Positions 19,951 to 28,810 of a DNA stretch of 64,000 bases are shown one piece after another. The stretch's first letter is position 1; every line of letters begins with the position of its first letter. The DNA comes from Phenylobacterium sp. CCH9-H3 (lineage in GTDB: Bacteria > Pseudomonadota > Alphaproteobacteria > Caulobacterales > Caulobacteraceae): the NCBI RefSeq assembly GCF_001557235.1, contig NZ_LSJI01000118.1:1-64000 (forward strand). The letters run 5' to 3'. The translations under genes and the position numbers were made by a program. The notes under the pieces were generated by a model that worked only from the letters and a program-made list of their open reading frames with translations, ran no database searches and was not told the origin of the DNA.

Positions 19951-19960
19951 AGTCGTTCGC

Positions 19961-20599
19961 ATGCTGAAATTCTTCGCCGTCGCCGCCCTCGCCTCGCTGC
20001 CGCTGGCCACCCCCGCCCTGGCCGAAGTCACCGTGACCCCCGTCGCTGTCACCGCCAGCAACACCTTCCCCTTCTTCGGCCAGTACAAGGCCTCCAACCT
20101 GATCGACGGCAGCGGCCTGTCGGGCGGCCTGCACGACGCCAACTACACCAACATGTGGATGACCGACCTCGGTGTCGACGAGGCGACCCTGACGTTCGAT
20201 CTGGGCGGCGTGTTCAACCTCTCGAGCCTCCAGGTGTGGAATTACAACTTCGGCGTCGAGGAGTTTGCCTCCACTCTCGATCGCGCGTCCAAGGCCTTCA
20301 CCCTGTCGATTTCGTTGAACGGCGTGGACTATGCCCAGGTCCTGGCCGGGGAGTTCGCCCGCGGGACGGGCGCACCGCTCGCCGCCGAGGTGTTCAGCTT
20401 CAGCGGCCAGGCGCGCTACGTCCAGCTGACGCTCGACGGCAATCACCAGGCCTATCCAGAGACCTACGGCTATGCGCCGGTCGGCCTCTCCGAAGTCCGC
20501 TTCGGCGCGGTGCCGGAACCCACCACCTGGGCGTTGCTGATCGCCGGCTTCGGCGCGACGGGCGCCGTCATGCGCCGCCGCGCGACGACCATGGTCTGA
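19961..20599 (+). CDS. Secreted discoidin-like PEP-CTERM protein
   Basis: A 212-residue exported protein. Residues 1-22 are a signal peptide (MLKFFAVAALASLPLATPALA). The middle resembles a galactose-binding F5/8 type C-like beta-sandwich (ASNLIDGSGLSGG, TFDLGGVFNLSSLQVWN, RYVQLTLDGNH). The C-terminus VPEPTTWALLIAGFGATG followed by a short Arg cluster is a PEP-CTERM sorting signal, removed by an exosortase/archaeosortase-type enzyme, with probable links to exopolysaccharide. The start is the ATG at 19961 because the signal peptide begins there. No exosortase gene lies in the window. Confidence 0.82.
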   Translation: MLKFFAVAALASLPLATPALAEVTVTPVAVTASNTFPFFGQYKASNLIDGSGLSGGLHDANYTNMWMTDLGVDEATLTFDLGGVFNLSSLQVWNYNFGVEEFASTLDRASKAFTLSISLNGVDYAQVLAGEFARGTGAPLAAEVFSFSGQARYVQLTLDGNHQAYPETYGYAPVGLSEVRFGAVPEPTTWALLIAGFGATGAVMRRRATTMV

Positions 20600-20609
20600 C
20601 GCGCCACGA

Positions 20610-20636
20610 ACGCCCCGGCCCGATCGGCCGGGGCGT
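20610..20636 (+). terminator. Stem-loop after PEP-CTERM gene
   Basis: ACGCCCCGGCC, a five-base loop, then GGCCGGGGCGT make a perfect 11-bp stem, starting 10 bases after the stop at 20599. There is no U-tract, but position and strength fit a transcription terminator before the PBP gene. Confidence 0.7.
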
Positions 20637-20734
20637 CTCCCGTCGTTCATACACCGTCAATCATGTTTGGCGTTCCGTTACCCTGGGCTATAGGGCCGGC
20701 GGGCGGCGAACAGACCGGTAGGACGACTAAATCC

Positions 20735-22726
20735 ATGGCCAATGCGCAGCCGCCGCGGCGCGGGCGCGAACCGCGCGCAAAACGCTCGTTCCTGCAGGCT
20801 CTGATCTACTGGATCCTGGTGCTGGGTGTCTGGGGGCTGATCTTCCTGGTCGCCTTCTTCGCCGTGTTCGCGGTCGACCTGCCCGACACATCCAAGCTCT
20901 ATGAGGTGAAACGCCAGCCGTCGGTGTCGTACCTCGACAGGTCCGGCGCCCTCCTCGCCGTGCGCGGCAGCCAGTATGCGCCGCCGGTCGACCTGGACCG
21001 CCTCCCGCCCTACGTGCCGAAGGCGTTCATCGCCATCGAGGACCGCTGGTACAACTGGCACTTCGGTTTCAATCCCTGGGGCATCGTCCGCAGCCAGATC
21101 TACAACATGCAGCACAAGGGCGAGGGCGGACCGCTGCGCGGCGGCTCGACCATCACCCAGCAGCTCGCCCGCAACCTGTTCCTCACCCCCAACCAGAACT
21201 ATCGCCGCAAGGCGCAGGAGCTGATCCTGGCCGTCTGGCTGGAGGCGCGGTTCTCCAAGAAGCAGATCCTCGAGCTCTATCTGAACCGGGTCTATTTCGG
21301 GGCCGGCGCCTACGGGATCGAGGCCGCCTCCCAGCGGTATTTCGGCAAGCCCGCGCGCGAGCTGTCCCTGGGCGAGAGCGCCTTGCTGGCCGGCCTGATG
21401 AAGGGCCCGTCACGCTATTCCCCGGTCGCCTCGACGGATCGGGCGGCGCGGCGCGCCACCATCGTGCTGGACGAGATGCTGGAAGCCGGCTTCATCACGC
21501 CGGCCGAGCGGGAGCAGGCCATCCGCACCAAGGTGCGGGTCAACCCGGTCCTGGCCAACCAGCGGGCCCAGTACTTCACCGACTGGGTGGACGACCAGGT
21601 GCGCACGCTGGTGGGCGAGCCCACCGAGGACCTCGTCGTCGAGACCACCCTCGACCTGCCGCTGCAGGCCAGCGCCGAGCAGGCGGTGCAGGCGGGCGTC
21701 GCCGCGGCGAAGGGCCAGGGCGTGGAGCAGGGCGCCCTCGTCTCGCTGGACGGCGAGGGCCGCATCCGGGCCTACGTCGGCGGGACCAACTACCTGCAGA
21801 CCCAGTTCGACCGGGCGACCATGGCCCGGCGCCAGGCCGGCTCGGCCTTCAAGCCGTTCGTCTATCTCGCCGCCATGGAAGCCGGTCGCACGCCCGACAC
21901 CCCCGTGGTCGACGAGCCGGTGAAGATCGGGAACTGGGAGCCGCGCAACTACACCGGCCAGTACCTGGGGCCCATCACCATCTCCACCGCCCTCGCGCAG
22001 TCGGTGAACACCGTGGCGGCCCGGCTGGCCAACGAGGTGGGCACGTCGAACGTGGCCGCTGTGGCGCGGCGGCTGGGAATCAGCTCGCCGATCCAGCTCG
22101 ACCCCTCGATGGCGCTCGGGGCGGTCGAGGTCAGCCCGCTGGAAATGGCCCAGGCCTACGCCCCGTTCGCGAACGGCGGCTATCTGGCCAAGGGCTACGG
22201 CATCGAGCGGATCCGCACGGCCACCGGCCGCGTGCTCTACGACCGCGGCGTGGACCGCCCCGCGCGGGCGCAGGTGATCGGCCAGCCGGCCCTTGCCTAC
22301 ATGGTCACCATGATGCGGGGCGTCGTCACCGGCGGCACGGGCGCGCGGGCCAACGTCCCGGGCTACGACCTGGCCGGTAAGACGGGCACCACCAGCGACT
22401 ACCGCGACGCCTGGTTCGTCGGCTACACCGGCGGCTTCGTGACCGCAGTTTGGGTGGGCAAGGACGACAACAAGCCCATGCGCCGGGTCACCGGCGGCAA
22501 CGCCCCGGCCGGCATCTGGCGCGACTATATGACGGCCGCCCTGCCGCGCCTGAAGGTCCAGCCGATCCCGGGCGGCGTGATCCCGCAGGTGGAGGAGCCC
22601 GGTCCTATCGAACAGATCCTGGAAGGCGTCGGCGACCTGTTCCGCGGCGACCGCGACGAGCCGCCGCCCTCGGAATTCGAAGACCGGCCGCCGCCGCGCC
22701 AGCGTCAGCAGGACCCGCCGTACTGA
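20735..22726 (+). CDS. Class A penicillin-binding protein (PBP1A-type)
   Basis: A 663-residue bifunctional peptidoglycan synthase. The ATG at 20735 precedes a basic N-tail and one transmembrane helix (about 20-45). The GT51 domain has catalytic Glu102 in IAIEDRWYNWHFG and the GGSTITQQLARNLFL motif (137-150). The transpeptidase domain has Ser370-x-x-Lys373 (GSAFKPF), SVN at 423-425 and KTGT at 549-552. The tail is Pro/Glu-rich. It would polymerise glycan strands and cross-link them in the periplasm. It follows the terminator of the PEP-CTERM gene, so it probably has its own promoter. Confidence 0.96.
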   Translation: MANAQPPRRGREPRAKRSFLQALIYWILVLGVWGLIFLVAFFAVFAVDLPDTSKLYEVKRQPSVSYLDRSGALLAVRGSQYAPPVDLDRLPPYVPKAFIAIEDRWYNWHFGFNPWGIVRSQIYNMQHKGEGGPLRGGSTITQQLARNLFLTPNQNYRRKAQELILAVWLEARFSKKQILELYLNRVYFGAGAYGIEAASQRYFGKPARELSLGESALLAGLMKGPSRYSPVASTDRAARRATIVLDEMLEAGFITPAEREQAIRTKVRVNPVLANQRAQYFTDWVDDQVRTLVGEPTEDLVVETTLDLPLQASAEQAVQAGVAAAKGQGVEQGALVSLDGEGRIRAYVGGTNYLQTQFDRATMARRQAGSAFKPFVYLAAMEAGRTPDTPVVDEPVKIGNWEPRNYTGQYLGPITISTALAQSVNTVAARLANEVGTSNVAAVARRLGISSPIQLDPSMALGAVEVSPLEMAQAYAPFANGGYLAKGYGIERIRTATGRVLYDRGVDRPARAQVIGQPALAYMVTMMRGVVTGGTGARANVPGYDLAGKTGTTSDYRDAWFVGYTGGFVTAVWVGKDDNKPMRRVTGGNAPAGIWRDYMTAALPRLKVQPIPGGVIPQVEEPGPIEQILEGVGDLFRGDRDEPPPSEFEDRPPPRQRQQDPPY

Positions 22727-22739
22727 GCACGCCTCCGCT

Positions 22740-24683
22740 CTAGAACTCCGTGGTCAGCAGGAGGCGGAAGCGGCGAGGCGCAGTATAGTCCAGGGTCTCC
22801 GCGCCGTTGACCGTCAGGCCGTAGCCGCCGAACGCATTCAGCACCTGCGCGCGGAGCGTCGGCCGCCACCCGGCGACGTCGAGCCGATAGCGCAGACCGA
22901 AGTTGGCCTCCCATTCGGCGGGCAGCCGCGGCTGGCGCCCGTCCGGCCCTGGCGCGGCGCGGAAGGGGCTGGCGCCGACATAGTCCAGGCCCGCGTCCAG
23001 CGACAATCCGGGCGCCGCCGCCACCGCATAGTTGAGGCTGGCGACGCCGCGTAGCCTCGGCACGCCCACGGGTCGCCGTCCGATGGCGCCGCTGTCCGCC
23101 TCGTCGCCGGAAATCTCCGGATCCAGCCAGATACCCCCGACCACCACGGTGAGCGCCTCGGAGAGCCGACCTGAGAGCGACGCCTCGATACCGCGGTGCC
23201 GCACGCTCCCCAACGTGCGGTAGACGTTCGTGGCGCCGTCCAGCCCGGCATACGGCTTCTCCGTCTCGAACGCGGCGCCGAGCAAGACGAGGCCGCCGGA
23301 CAGGTCGTAGCGGAATCCGATCTCGCGCTGGGTCACGCGGATGGCGCTGAGCACCTCGTTGCGGTTGGCCGCGGAACTGGGCGCGGCGCCCGCCTCCTCA
23401 AGGCCGCGGCTGTAGCTGGCGTAGAGGTCCAGGCCGCGAACCACGCGGACCGCGCCGCCGATGTTGACCAAGAGGGGCGTCACCGCGCGGCTTCGCGCCA
23501 CGCCGTCCGCGGCGATGAAGGTCTTCTCGTAGTCGGTGCGCAGGACCCCGGCGTTCACCGTCAACCGGTTCGACCAGGTCATGCGATAGGAGGCGCCCAG
23601 TCCCCACTGGTCGGTCTCGTCGCGCAGGTTCGCGCGCGCCGTGGAAAGGTCCGGCGCCGCGGCTTGCAGCGCGGGCCGGGACAGATCCGCGACGCCCAGG
23701 TCCACGACGTGATCGCCGCCGAACAGATGCCGCGAGCGCCGGCCGCGGCCGACGAAGGTGACGCGATGGCTGGCCGCGCCGGTTTCGCCGGTCCAGCTCA
23801 GCCGCCCTTCGCCCGACCAGGCCGTGGCCCGCTGCTGGGGCGACGCCACCACCAGGCTACGCGCGCCGAGAGCCCCGTCCACGTCGAAAAAGAGTTGGGA
23901 ATAGGCTCTTGTCGGATCCTCCTGCGAGAACACCCCGGTGGCGCCGACAGACCAGCCTCCGCCCAGCGGGGCGTCCGCCAGGAGCCCGGCGATGCGCCGC
24001 TGTCCCCGCGCCCTCGCCCAGTCCTGGCCCAGGTACCGTCCGCGCTTCAGGCGAGGCCGAACGTCGGGATTGTCCAGGGTGAAGCGGAACGTGGCCGCGC
24101 GTTCGTAGTCGTACTCGCCCCCGAACACCTGCGCCGTGACCGGGCCCAGCGTGGCGCGGGCCGTGCCGCCGAGCAGCCACGAGCGGCCGTCCTCGCCGCC
24201 CTGCGCGTCCTTCTTGTCGAAGACCAAGCCCAGCCCGAGCGCGCCGGAACGCCGTCCGTCCGCCGAACGCCCCTTGAGCAGCAGGTCCATGTAGGGCTGC
24301 TCGTACTCGTCGAGTCCCGTGGTCAGCAGGCTGGGCTCGCCCGCGACCGGGTCGCGGAGCTTGAAGTCCACCACGCCCGACGGGCCGGGTAGGTCGACGT
24401 TCAGCGTGTTCAGGCCGATGCGCACGGTCGTCCGGTCGAGGAAGAAGCTGCTCACCCCCGAGCTCTTGACGAAATAGCTGCCGTTCACGCGGTAGTTGCC
24501 CGCCGCTTCCAGGTCGAAGCCGCGCACCGAGCTCGCGTCGTAGATGCCCACCGACTCCTCGCCGATGGTGAACCCGAAGGCGTCGTCGGCGCTGGTCACG
24601 GGATTGGCGGTGGCCTGGGCGAAGGCGGCGCCGGGCGCAGCAAGGATCGTCAGGGCGGAGAGCAGGTGAGAGCGTGCGGTCAT
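22740..24683 (-). CDS. TonB-dependent outer-membrane receptor
   Basis: A 647-residue protein that starts at the ATG at 24683 with a signal peptide (SALTILAAPGAAFA). The plug region is recognisable but divergent (GIYDASSVRGFDLEAAG, DLPGPSGVVDFKLRDP). The barrel has alternating strands and ends in the outer-membrane terminal Phe (LLLTTEF), with TonB-receptor hallmarks such as YASYSRGLEEAG and a late region for barrel closure. It would import a siderophore or similar ligand using the proton-motive force. It is convergent with the PBP gene and divergent from ada. No partner transporter is nearby, so the ligand is unknown. Confidence 0.88.
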   Translation of the reverse strand: MTARSHLLSALTILAAPGAAFAQATANPVTSADDAFGFTIGEESVGIYDASSVRGFDLEAAGNYRVNGSYFVKSSGVSSFFLDRTTVRIGLNTLNVDLPGPSGVVDFKLRDPVAGEPSLLTTGLDEYEQPYMDLLLKGRSADGRRSGALGLGLVFDKKDAQGGEDGRSWLLGGTARATLGPVTAQVFGGEYDYERAATFRFTLDNPDVRPRLKRGRYLGQDWARARGQRRIAGLLADAPLGGGWSVGATGVFSQEDPTRAYSQLFFDVDGALGARSLVVASPQQRATAWSGEGRLSWTGETGAASHRVTFVGRGRRSRHLFGGDHVVDLGVADLSRPALQAAAPDLSTARANLRDETDQWGLGASYRMTWSNRLTVNAGVLRTDYEKTFIAADGVARSRAVTPLLVNIGGAVRVVRGLDLYASYSRGLEEAGAAPSSAANRNEVLSAIRVTQREIGFRYDLSGGLVLLGAAFETEKPYAGLDGATNVYRTLGSVRHRGIEASLSGRLSEALTVVVGGIWLDPEISGDEADSGAIGRRPVGVPRLRGVASLNYAVAAAPGLSLDAGLDYVGASPFRAAPGPDGRQPRLPAEWEANFGLRYRLDVAGWRPTLRAQVLNAFGGYGLTVNGAETLDYTAPRRFRLLLTTEF

Positions 24684-24745
24684 GGGTTCCAGTCCGGTCC
24701 GTGAGAGGGCGGGACTGGTGCCGGCAAGCGCGGCCTTGGAGCTAT

Positions 24746-24767
24746 CCGGTTCTTGTCGTGGAACCGG
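24746..24767. promoter_or_regulatory. Inverted repeat in TonB receptor/ada intergenic region
   Basis: CCGGTTC (24746-24752), eight spacer bases, GAACCGG (24761-24767): a perfect 7-bp dyad. It lies 63 bases upstream of the receptor start and 105 bases upstream of ada. It could be an operator for either gene. It is not the GTTC-N7-GTTC direct repeat used by alphaproteobacterial LexA. Confidence 0.45.
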
Positions 24768-24871
24768 CGTTGCCGCCGCGGGGACGCCCCCCGGATTCAA
24801 CCGCAAGGCTCGGAGTGTCGCCGATCGCCCTGGCCCTCAGTATCCGATGACCCCATTCTCCGGAGACGGCC

Positions 24872-25957
24872 ATGACCACCGCGACCAACACCCTTCCCGA
24901 CCCCGGCGCCCAGACGACGCAGGATCCCCGCTGGGCGGCGATCGCGGCGCGCGACCGCGCCTTCGATGGCCAGTTCTACTATTCGGTCCGCACCACCGGG
25001 GTCTATTGCCGCCCCTCCTGCGGCGCCCGCCTGGCGAACCCGAAAAACGTCGCCTTCCACGCCAGCCCCGCCGAGGCGCGGGCGGCGGGATTTCGCCCCT
25101 GCCGCCGCTGCCGACCCGATGCCGAGTCGGCCGACGCGGAGCGCAACGCCCGCATCCTCGAGGCCTGCCGCCGGATCGAGGCGGCCGAAGACCCGCCGGG
25201 CCTGGCCGAACTCGCCGCGGGCGCCGGCCTCAGCCCGCACCACTTCCACCGGGTGTTCAAGGCGGTCACCGGCGTCACGCCGCGCGAGTACCTCGCCGGG
25301 GTGCGGGCGCGGCGGGTCCGCGAGGAACTGCCCAACAGCGAGACCGTGACCGAGGCGATCTACGACGCCGGCTTCAACTCGGGCGGCCGCTTCTACGCCC
25401 AGTCCAACGCCATGCTGGGTATGACGCCCACCCGCTATCGGGCCGGCGGCGCGGACGTGCGGATCCGGTTCGCCGTCGGCCAATGCTCGCTGGGCGCGTT
25501 CCTGGTGGCGCGGAGCGCGCTGGGCGTCTGCGCGATCCTCCTGGGCGACGATCCGGACGCGCTGGTCCGCGACCTGCAGGACCGGTTCCCACGCGCCGAC
25601 CTGGTGGGCGGCGACGAGGGCTTTGAGCAGGAGGTGGCTGCCGTCGTGGGCCTGATCGAGCGTCCCTCGGACGGCCTGGCGCTGCCGCTCGACATCCGCG
25701 GCACGGCGTTCCAGCAACGGGTCTGGCGCGCGCTGCAGGAGGTCCCCAGCGGCGCCACCGCCAGCTACCGCGAGATCGCCGAGCGTATCGGGGCGCCAAG
25801 GGCCGTACGCGCCGTGGCCCAGGCCTGCGCCGCCAACGCCCTGGCCATCGCGATCCCCTGCCACCGGGTGGTGCGGCTAGACGGCGACCTCTCCGGCTAC
25901 CGTTGGGGCGTGGAGCGCAAGCGCATCCTCCTGGACCGCGAGAAGGCGGCCGCCTGA
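24872..25957 (+). CDS. ada: Ada: bifunctional DNA alkyl-transferase and transcriptional activator
   Basis: A 361-residue adaptive-response regulator. The N-terminal zinc domain has Cys46, Cys50, Cys77 and Cys80 (YCRPSCGAR, FRPCRRCRPD); Cys46 is the expected acceptor from methylphosphotriesters. An AraC-type HTH follows (about 95-190, LSPHHFHRVFKAVTG). The C-terminal O6-alkylguanine transferase domain has nucleophile Cys330 in AIPCHRVVR. All catalytic residues align with E. coli Ada at a constant offset of eight to nine. It should repair alkylated DNA and activate its own and other repair genes. Convergent with the metalloprotease gene, five bases apart. Confidence 0.97.
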   Translation: MTTATNTLPDPGAQTTQDPRWAAIAARDRAFDGQFYYSVRTTGVYCRPSCGARLANPKNVAFHASPAEARAAGFRPCRRCRPDAESADAERNARILEACRRIEAAEDPPGLAELAAGAGLSPHHFHRVFKAVTGVTPREYLAGVRARRVREELPNSETVTEAIYDAGFNSGGRFYAQSNAMLGMTPTRYRAGGADVRIRFAVGQCSLGAFLVARSALGVCAILLGDDPDALVRDLQDRFPRADLVGGDEGFEQEVAAVVGLIERPSDGLALPLDIRGTAFQQRVWRALQEVPSGATASYREIAERIGAPRAVRAVAQACAANALAIAIPCHRVVRLDGDLSGYRWGVERKRILLDREKAAA

Positions 25958-25961
25958 CGGC

Positions 25962-26699
25962 TCAACGGCCGAAGGCGTGCAGCCGGGCGCCTTCGGCCCG
26001 CAGCCAGTCGCGATGTCGGCGCTCGTCGCCCACCAGATTGCGGACGTGGGCCCAGAAGCGCGGCCCGTGGTTGAGCTCCAGCAGGTGGGCGCATTCGTGA
26101 GCGGCCACGTAGTCGGCCACTTCGAAAGGGGCGAGCGCCAGCCGCCAGGAATAGCGGATCACGCCCGCGGTCCCCCGCGGGCCGGGCTTGCACGAGCCCC
26201 AGCGCGACTTGGCGTCGGCCACGCTGACCTTGGGCATCGGCGCGCCGAGGCGCAGGGCGTAGTGCCGGGTGCGCTCGGTCAGCACCTCCAGCGCCCGCTT
26301 GCGGATCACCAGGATCACCGCGCGGGTGAACCCCTCGCCCTCGCCCATGGCGACGATCCGCGGCGTCGAGCCGTCCGTCGGCTCGATCCAGCGCGCACGG
26401 CCGGGGGCGGCCTCCAGGCGGACGGGACGTCCAAAGACCTCGATCAGCATGCCGGCCGCCAGCGGCTGCACGCCCGGCAACTCGGCCAGGCGCTCGGCGA
26501 TCCAGCCCGCGCGTTCCCGGGCGAAGGCGGCGGCTTCCGGCAGGCGGCGGAGCGAGGGCGCGGTGGCGACGATCTCTCGCCGGGTGCGGTCGAGGCGCAG
26601 CGACACCCGCCGCGCGCGGCGGTTCACTTTGAGGCGCACGGCCGCGCCGGCCACCTCCAGCCGGTCACCGTCGGCGAGGCTGCGGCCGAAGAGACTCAT
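25962..26699 (-). CDS. YgjP/SprT-like zinc metalloprotease-domain protein
   Basis: A 245-residue protein of the YgjP-like metallopeptidase (DUF45) family. The zinc motif is HECAHLLELNHGPRFW (H-E-x-x-H with a downstream His), preceded by the conserved SVADAKSRWGSCKP block. Biological substrates of the family are poorly defined; a housekeeping or restriction-associated role is reported for some members but nothing here supports that. The N-terminal half has the usual VNRRARRVSLRLDR strands. Single gene between convergent ada and phaZ. Confidence 0.9.
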   Translation of the reverse strand: MSLFGRSLADGDRLEVAGAAVRLKVNRRARRVSLRLDRTRREIVATAPSLRRLPEAAAFARERAGWIAERLAELPGVQPLAAGMLIEVFGRPVRLEAAPGRARWIEPTDGSTPRIVAMGEGEGFTRAVILVIRKRALEVLTERTRHYALRLGAPMPKVSVADAKSRWGSCKPGPRGTAGVIRYSWRLALAPFEVADYVAAHECAHLLELNHGPRFWAHVRNLVGDERRHRDWLRAEGARLHAFGR

Positions 26700-26753
26700 C
26701 GCGTGGAATCTAGGCGAGTCCGGCGAAGTTTCATCCCCCGCCGGCGCGGCGGT

Positions 26754-28073
26754 TCAGCCTTTCGCCGCCTTGGAGCGGATCGGCACGACGTCGGCGGAGG
26801 GCGAGGCGGGCGACTTGGCGCGCGGAAGCTCCTTCTCCATCCGGCGGACGAAGGCGCGGACGCGGGGATAGATCTCCTCCCGGAAGCGCTTGCCGTTGAA
26901 CACGCCGTAGTGGCCGACGTGGGGCTGGATGTAGTCTTCCTTCAGCTCCGTCGGCAGGCTGAGGCACAGGTAGTGCGCGGCCTGGGTCTGGCCGATGCCC
27001 GAGATGTCGTCGTTCTCGCCCTCGACCGTAAGCAGCCCAATGTCGGTGATCCGCTCGGGCTTTACGCGGCGGTCCCGATGGTAGAGCTCGCCCTTGGGCA
27101 AGAGGTAGCGCTGGAACACCACATCGACGGTCTGGAGATAGAACTCTTCGGTCAGGTCCAGCACCGAAAGGTATTCGTCGTAGAATTCCAGGTGCTTGTC
27201 CGCGCTGTCGCCGTCGCCGTCCATCAGGTGGGCGAGGTACTTGCGGTGCGCCTCCTGGTGCTTGTCCAGGTTCATGGACATGAAGCTGGCCAGCTGGACG
27301 AAGCCCGGATAGACGCGCCGGCCCGCGCCCAGGTAGGGCGGCGGCACGTTGTAGATCATGTTCGACTCGAACCAGGCGAACGGCCGTTCTTCGGCCAGCT
27401 TGTTGGTCACGGTCGGCGACAGGCGCGCGTCGATGGGCGAGCCCATGAAGGTCATGGAGGCCGGGCGGCTTTCTTCCTTGTCCTCGGCCATCAGGGCGGC
27501 GGCGGCGAGAACCGGCGGGCCCGGCTGGCAGACGGCGACCACGTGGGGGCGCGGACCCATCTGGCGCAGCATCTCGCGGATGTGGTCGATGTAGTCGTGG
27601 AAATCGAAGCGGCCTTCGACGATGGGCACGTCCCGGGCGTTCGTCCATTCGGTGATGAACACCTCGTGGTCCTGGGCGAACGCCTCTACCGTGCCGCGCA
27701 GCAGGGTGGCGTAGTGGCCGGACAGCGGCGCGGCGATCAGCAGCGCGGGTTCGATCTCGGTCTTGCCGGCCCGGCGCAGGTCGCTCATGTCGCGGGCGAA
27801 GTGGGTCAGCTTGCACCAGGGTGTCGACCAGACCGTCGTCGGCCGCACGCGTACCGCGCAGCCGTTGATGGTCACGCTGTCGATCTTCCAGTCGGGCTTG
27901 CCGTATCGGCGGGTAAGGTTGGCGAACAGGTCGGCGGTGGCGAACAGCCGCCGCCCCAGATCGCTGTCGGCCGCCGGATTGAGCGCCGAGCTCCAGAAGT
28001 CCCGCGTCGCCAGCGCGGCGAACCGCAGCGGAGAGGCGGCGTAGTAGCCAGCTTCATAGAGGGTGTAGAGCAT
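26754..28073 (-). CDS. phaZ: Intracellular polyhydroxyalkanoate depolymerase
   Basis: A 439-residue enzyme that mobilises carbon from intracellular PHB granules. The start is the ATG at 28073 (MLYTLYEAGYYAA), the usual N-terminus. As in Ralstonia PhaZ1, the nucleophile appears to be a cysteine, Cys182, in AVCQPGPPVLA, rather than the serine of secreted depolymerases. Family blocks LLIAAPLSGHYATLLRGTV, TEWTNARDVP and the C-terminal QPHVGHYGVFNGKRF (catalytic His) are present. No phaC or phaR lies in the window, so storage synthesis must be encoded elsewhere. Confidence 0.96.
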   Translation of the reverse strand: MLYTLYEAGYYAASPLRFAALATRDFWSSALNPAADSDLGRRLFATADLFANLTRRYGKPDWKIDSVTINGCAVRVRPTTVWSTPWCKLTHFARDMSDLRRAGKTEIEPALLIAAPLSGHYATLLRGTVEAFAQDHEVFITEWTNARDVPIVEGRFDFHDYIDHIREMLRQMGPRPHVVAVCQPGPPVLAAAALMAEDKEESRPASMTFMGSPIDARLSPTVTNKLAEERPFAWFESNMIYNVPPPYLGAGRRVYPGFVQLASFMSMNLDKHQEAHRKYLAHLMDGDGDSADKHLEFYDEYLSVLDLTEEFYLQTVDVVFQRYLLPKGELYHRDRRVKPERITDIGLLTVEGENDDISGIGQTQAAHYLCLSLPTELKEDYIQPHVGHYGVFNGKRFREEIYPRVRAFVRRMEKELPRAKSPASPSADVVPIRSKAAKG

Positions 28074-28159
28074 TCCACCGTGCCTTTGTGCGCCGCAGCA
28101 TAACATGCGGAACGTTAATAGGCTCCACAAGCGCTACCTTGCGGCAAAGTGGCTCGGGC

Positions 28160-28771
28160 TCAGCAGCTCGCGGCGTCGGCGCCTTGTTTCATGGCGGCTT
28201 TGATCTTCGCTGCGGTCTGCTCGGGCGTCAGGTCGTACGGCAGGACGCAGGCGAACCGGCCCTTGGGGTTCATCAGATAGCTGTAGGCCGCGTGGTTCAC
28301 CGTGTAGTCGTCGCCCTCTCCGACCTTCTGGTAGTAGACGCGATAGGCCTTGGCGGCGGCGTCCACCTGGGCCGTCGAGCCGGTGAGGCCGATCAGGCGC
28401 TTCGGAAAGGCGTCGTTGGCCACATAGGCCTTCATCTGGGCCACCGTGTCCCGCGCGGGGTCCACCGAGATCAGAACCGCCTGGAACCGGTCGGCGTCCG
28501 CCCCCAACAGCGGTTCCACCTGACCCAGTTCGAACAGGGTCGTCGGGCAGATGTCGGGGCAGTGGGTGAAGCCAAAGAAGACGACGCTCCACTTGCCCTT
28601 GAGAACGTCCTGGTTGACCGTACGCCCCGACGTGTCGACTAACTGGAACGGACCGCCCACGGCGACGGTTTGCGGTTGGGGGCCCAGGACGCCTTTGCGG
28701 ACGGCGAGACCGGTGAGGATGGCGAGCGCGAGCGCCAGAACCGCGATGAGGGCCAGGATCTTCCTGGACAT
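28160..28771 (-). CDS. SCO1/SenC/PrrC-family copper chaperone-like protein
   Basis: A 203-residue membrane-anchored thioredoxin-fold protein. It starts at the ATG at 28771 with an N-terminal transmembrane segment (ILALIAVLALALAILTG). The copper/redox motif is Cys71-P-D-I-Cys75 (THCPDICP), with His160 as third ligand. SCO proteins assemble the CuA or CuB centre of cytochrome oxidases and can sense redox state. The gene is divergent from regB, separated by 39 bases, as senC/prrC is associated with regBA in Rhodobacter. The arrangement points to respiratory redox control. Confidence 0.95.
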   Translation of the reverse strand: MSRKILALIAVLALALAILTGLAVRKGVLGPQPQTVAVGGPFQLVDTSGRTVNQDVLKGKWSVVFFGFTHCPDICPTTLFELGQVEPLLGADADRFQAVLISVDPARDTVAQMKAYVANDAFPKRLIGLTGSTAQVDAAAKAYRVYYQKVGEGDDYTVNHAAYSYLMNPKGRFACVLPYDLTPEQTAAKIKAAMKQGADAASC

Positions 28772-28810
28772 GTCTGCATTCCTTGCTGCCGCGACGCCCG
28801 GCGGCTGCGC

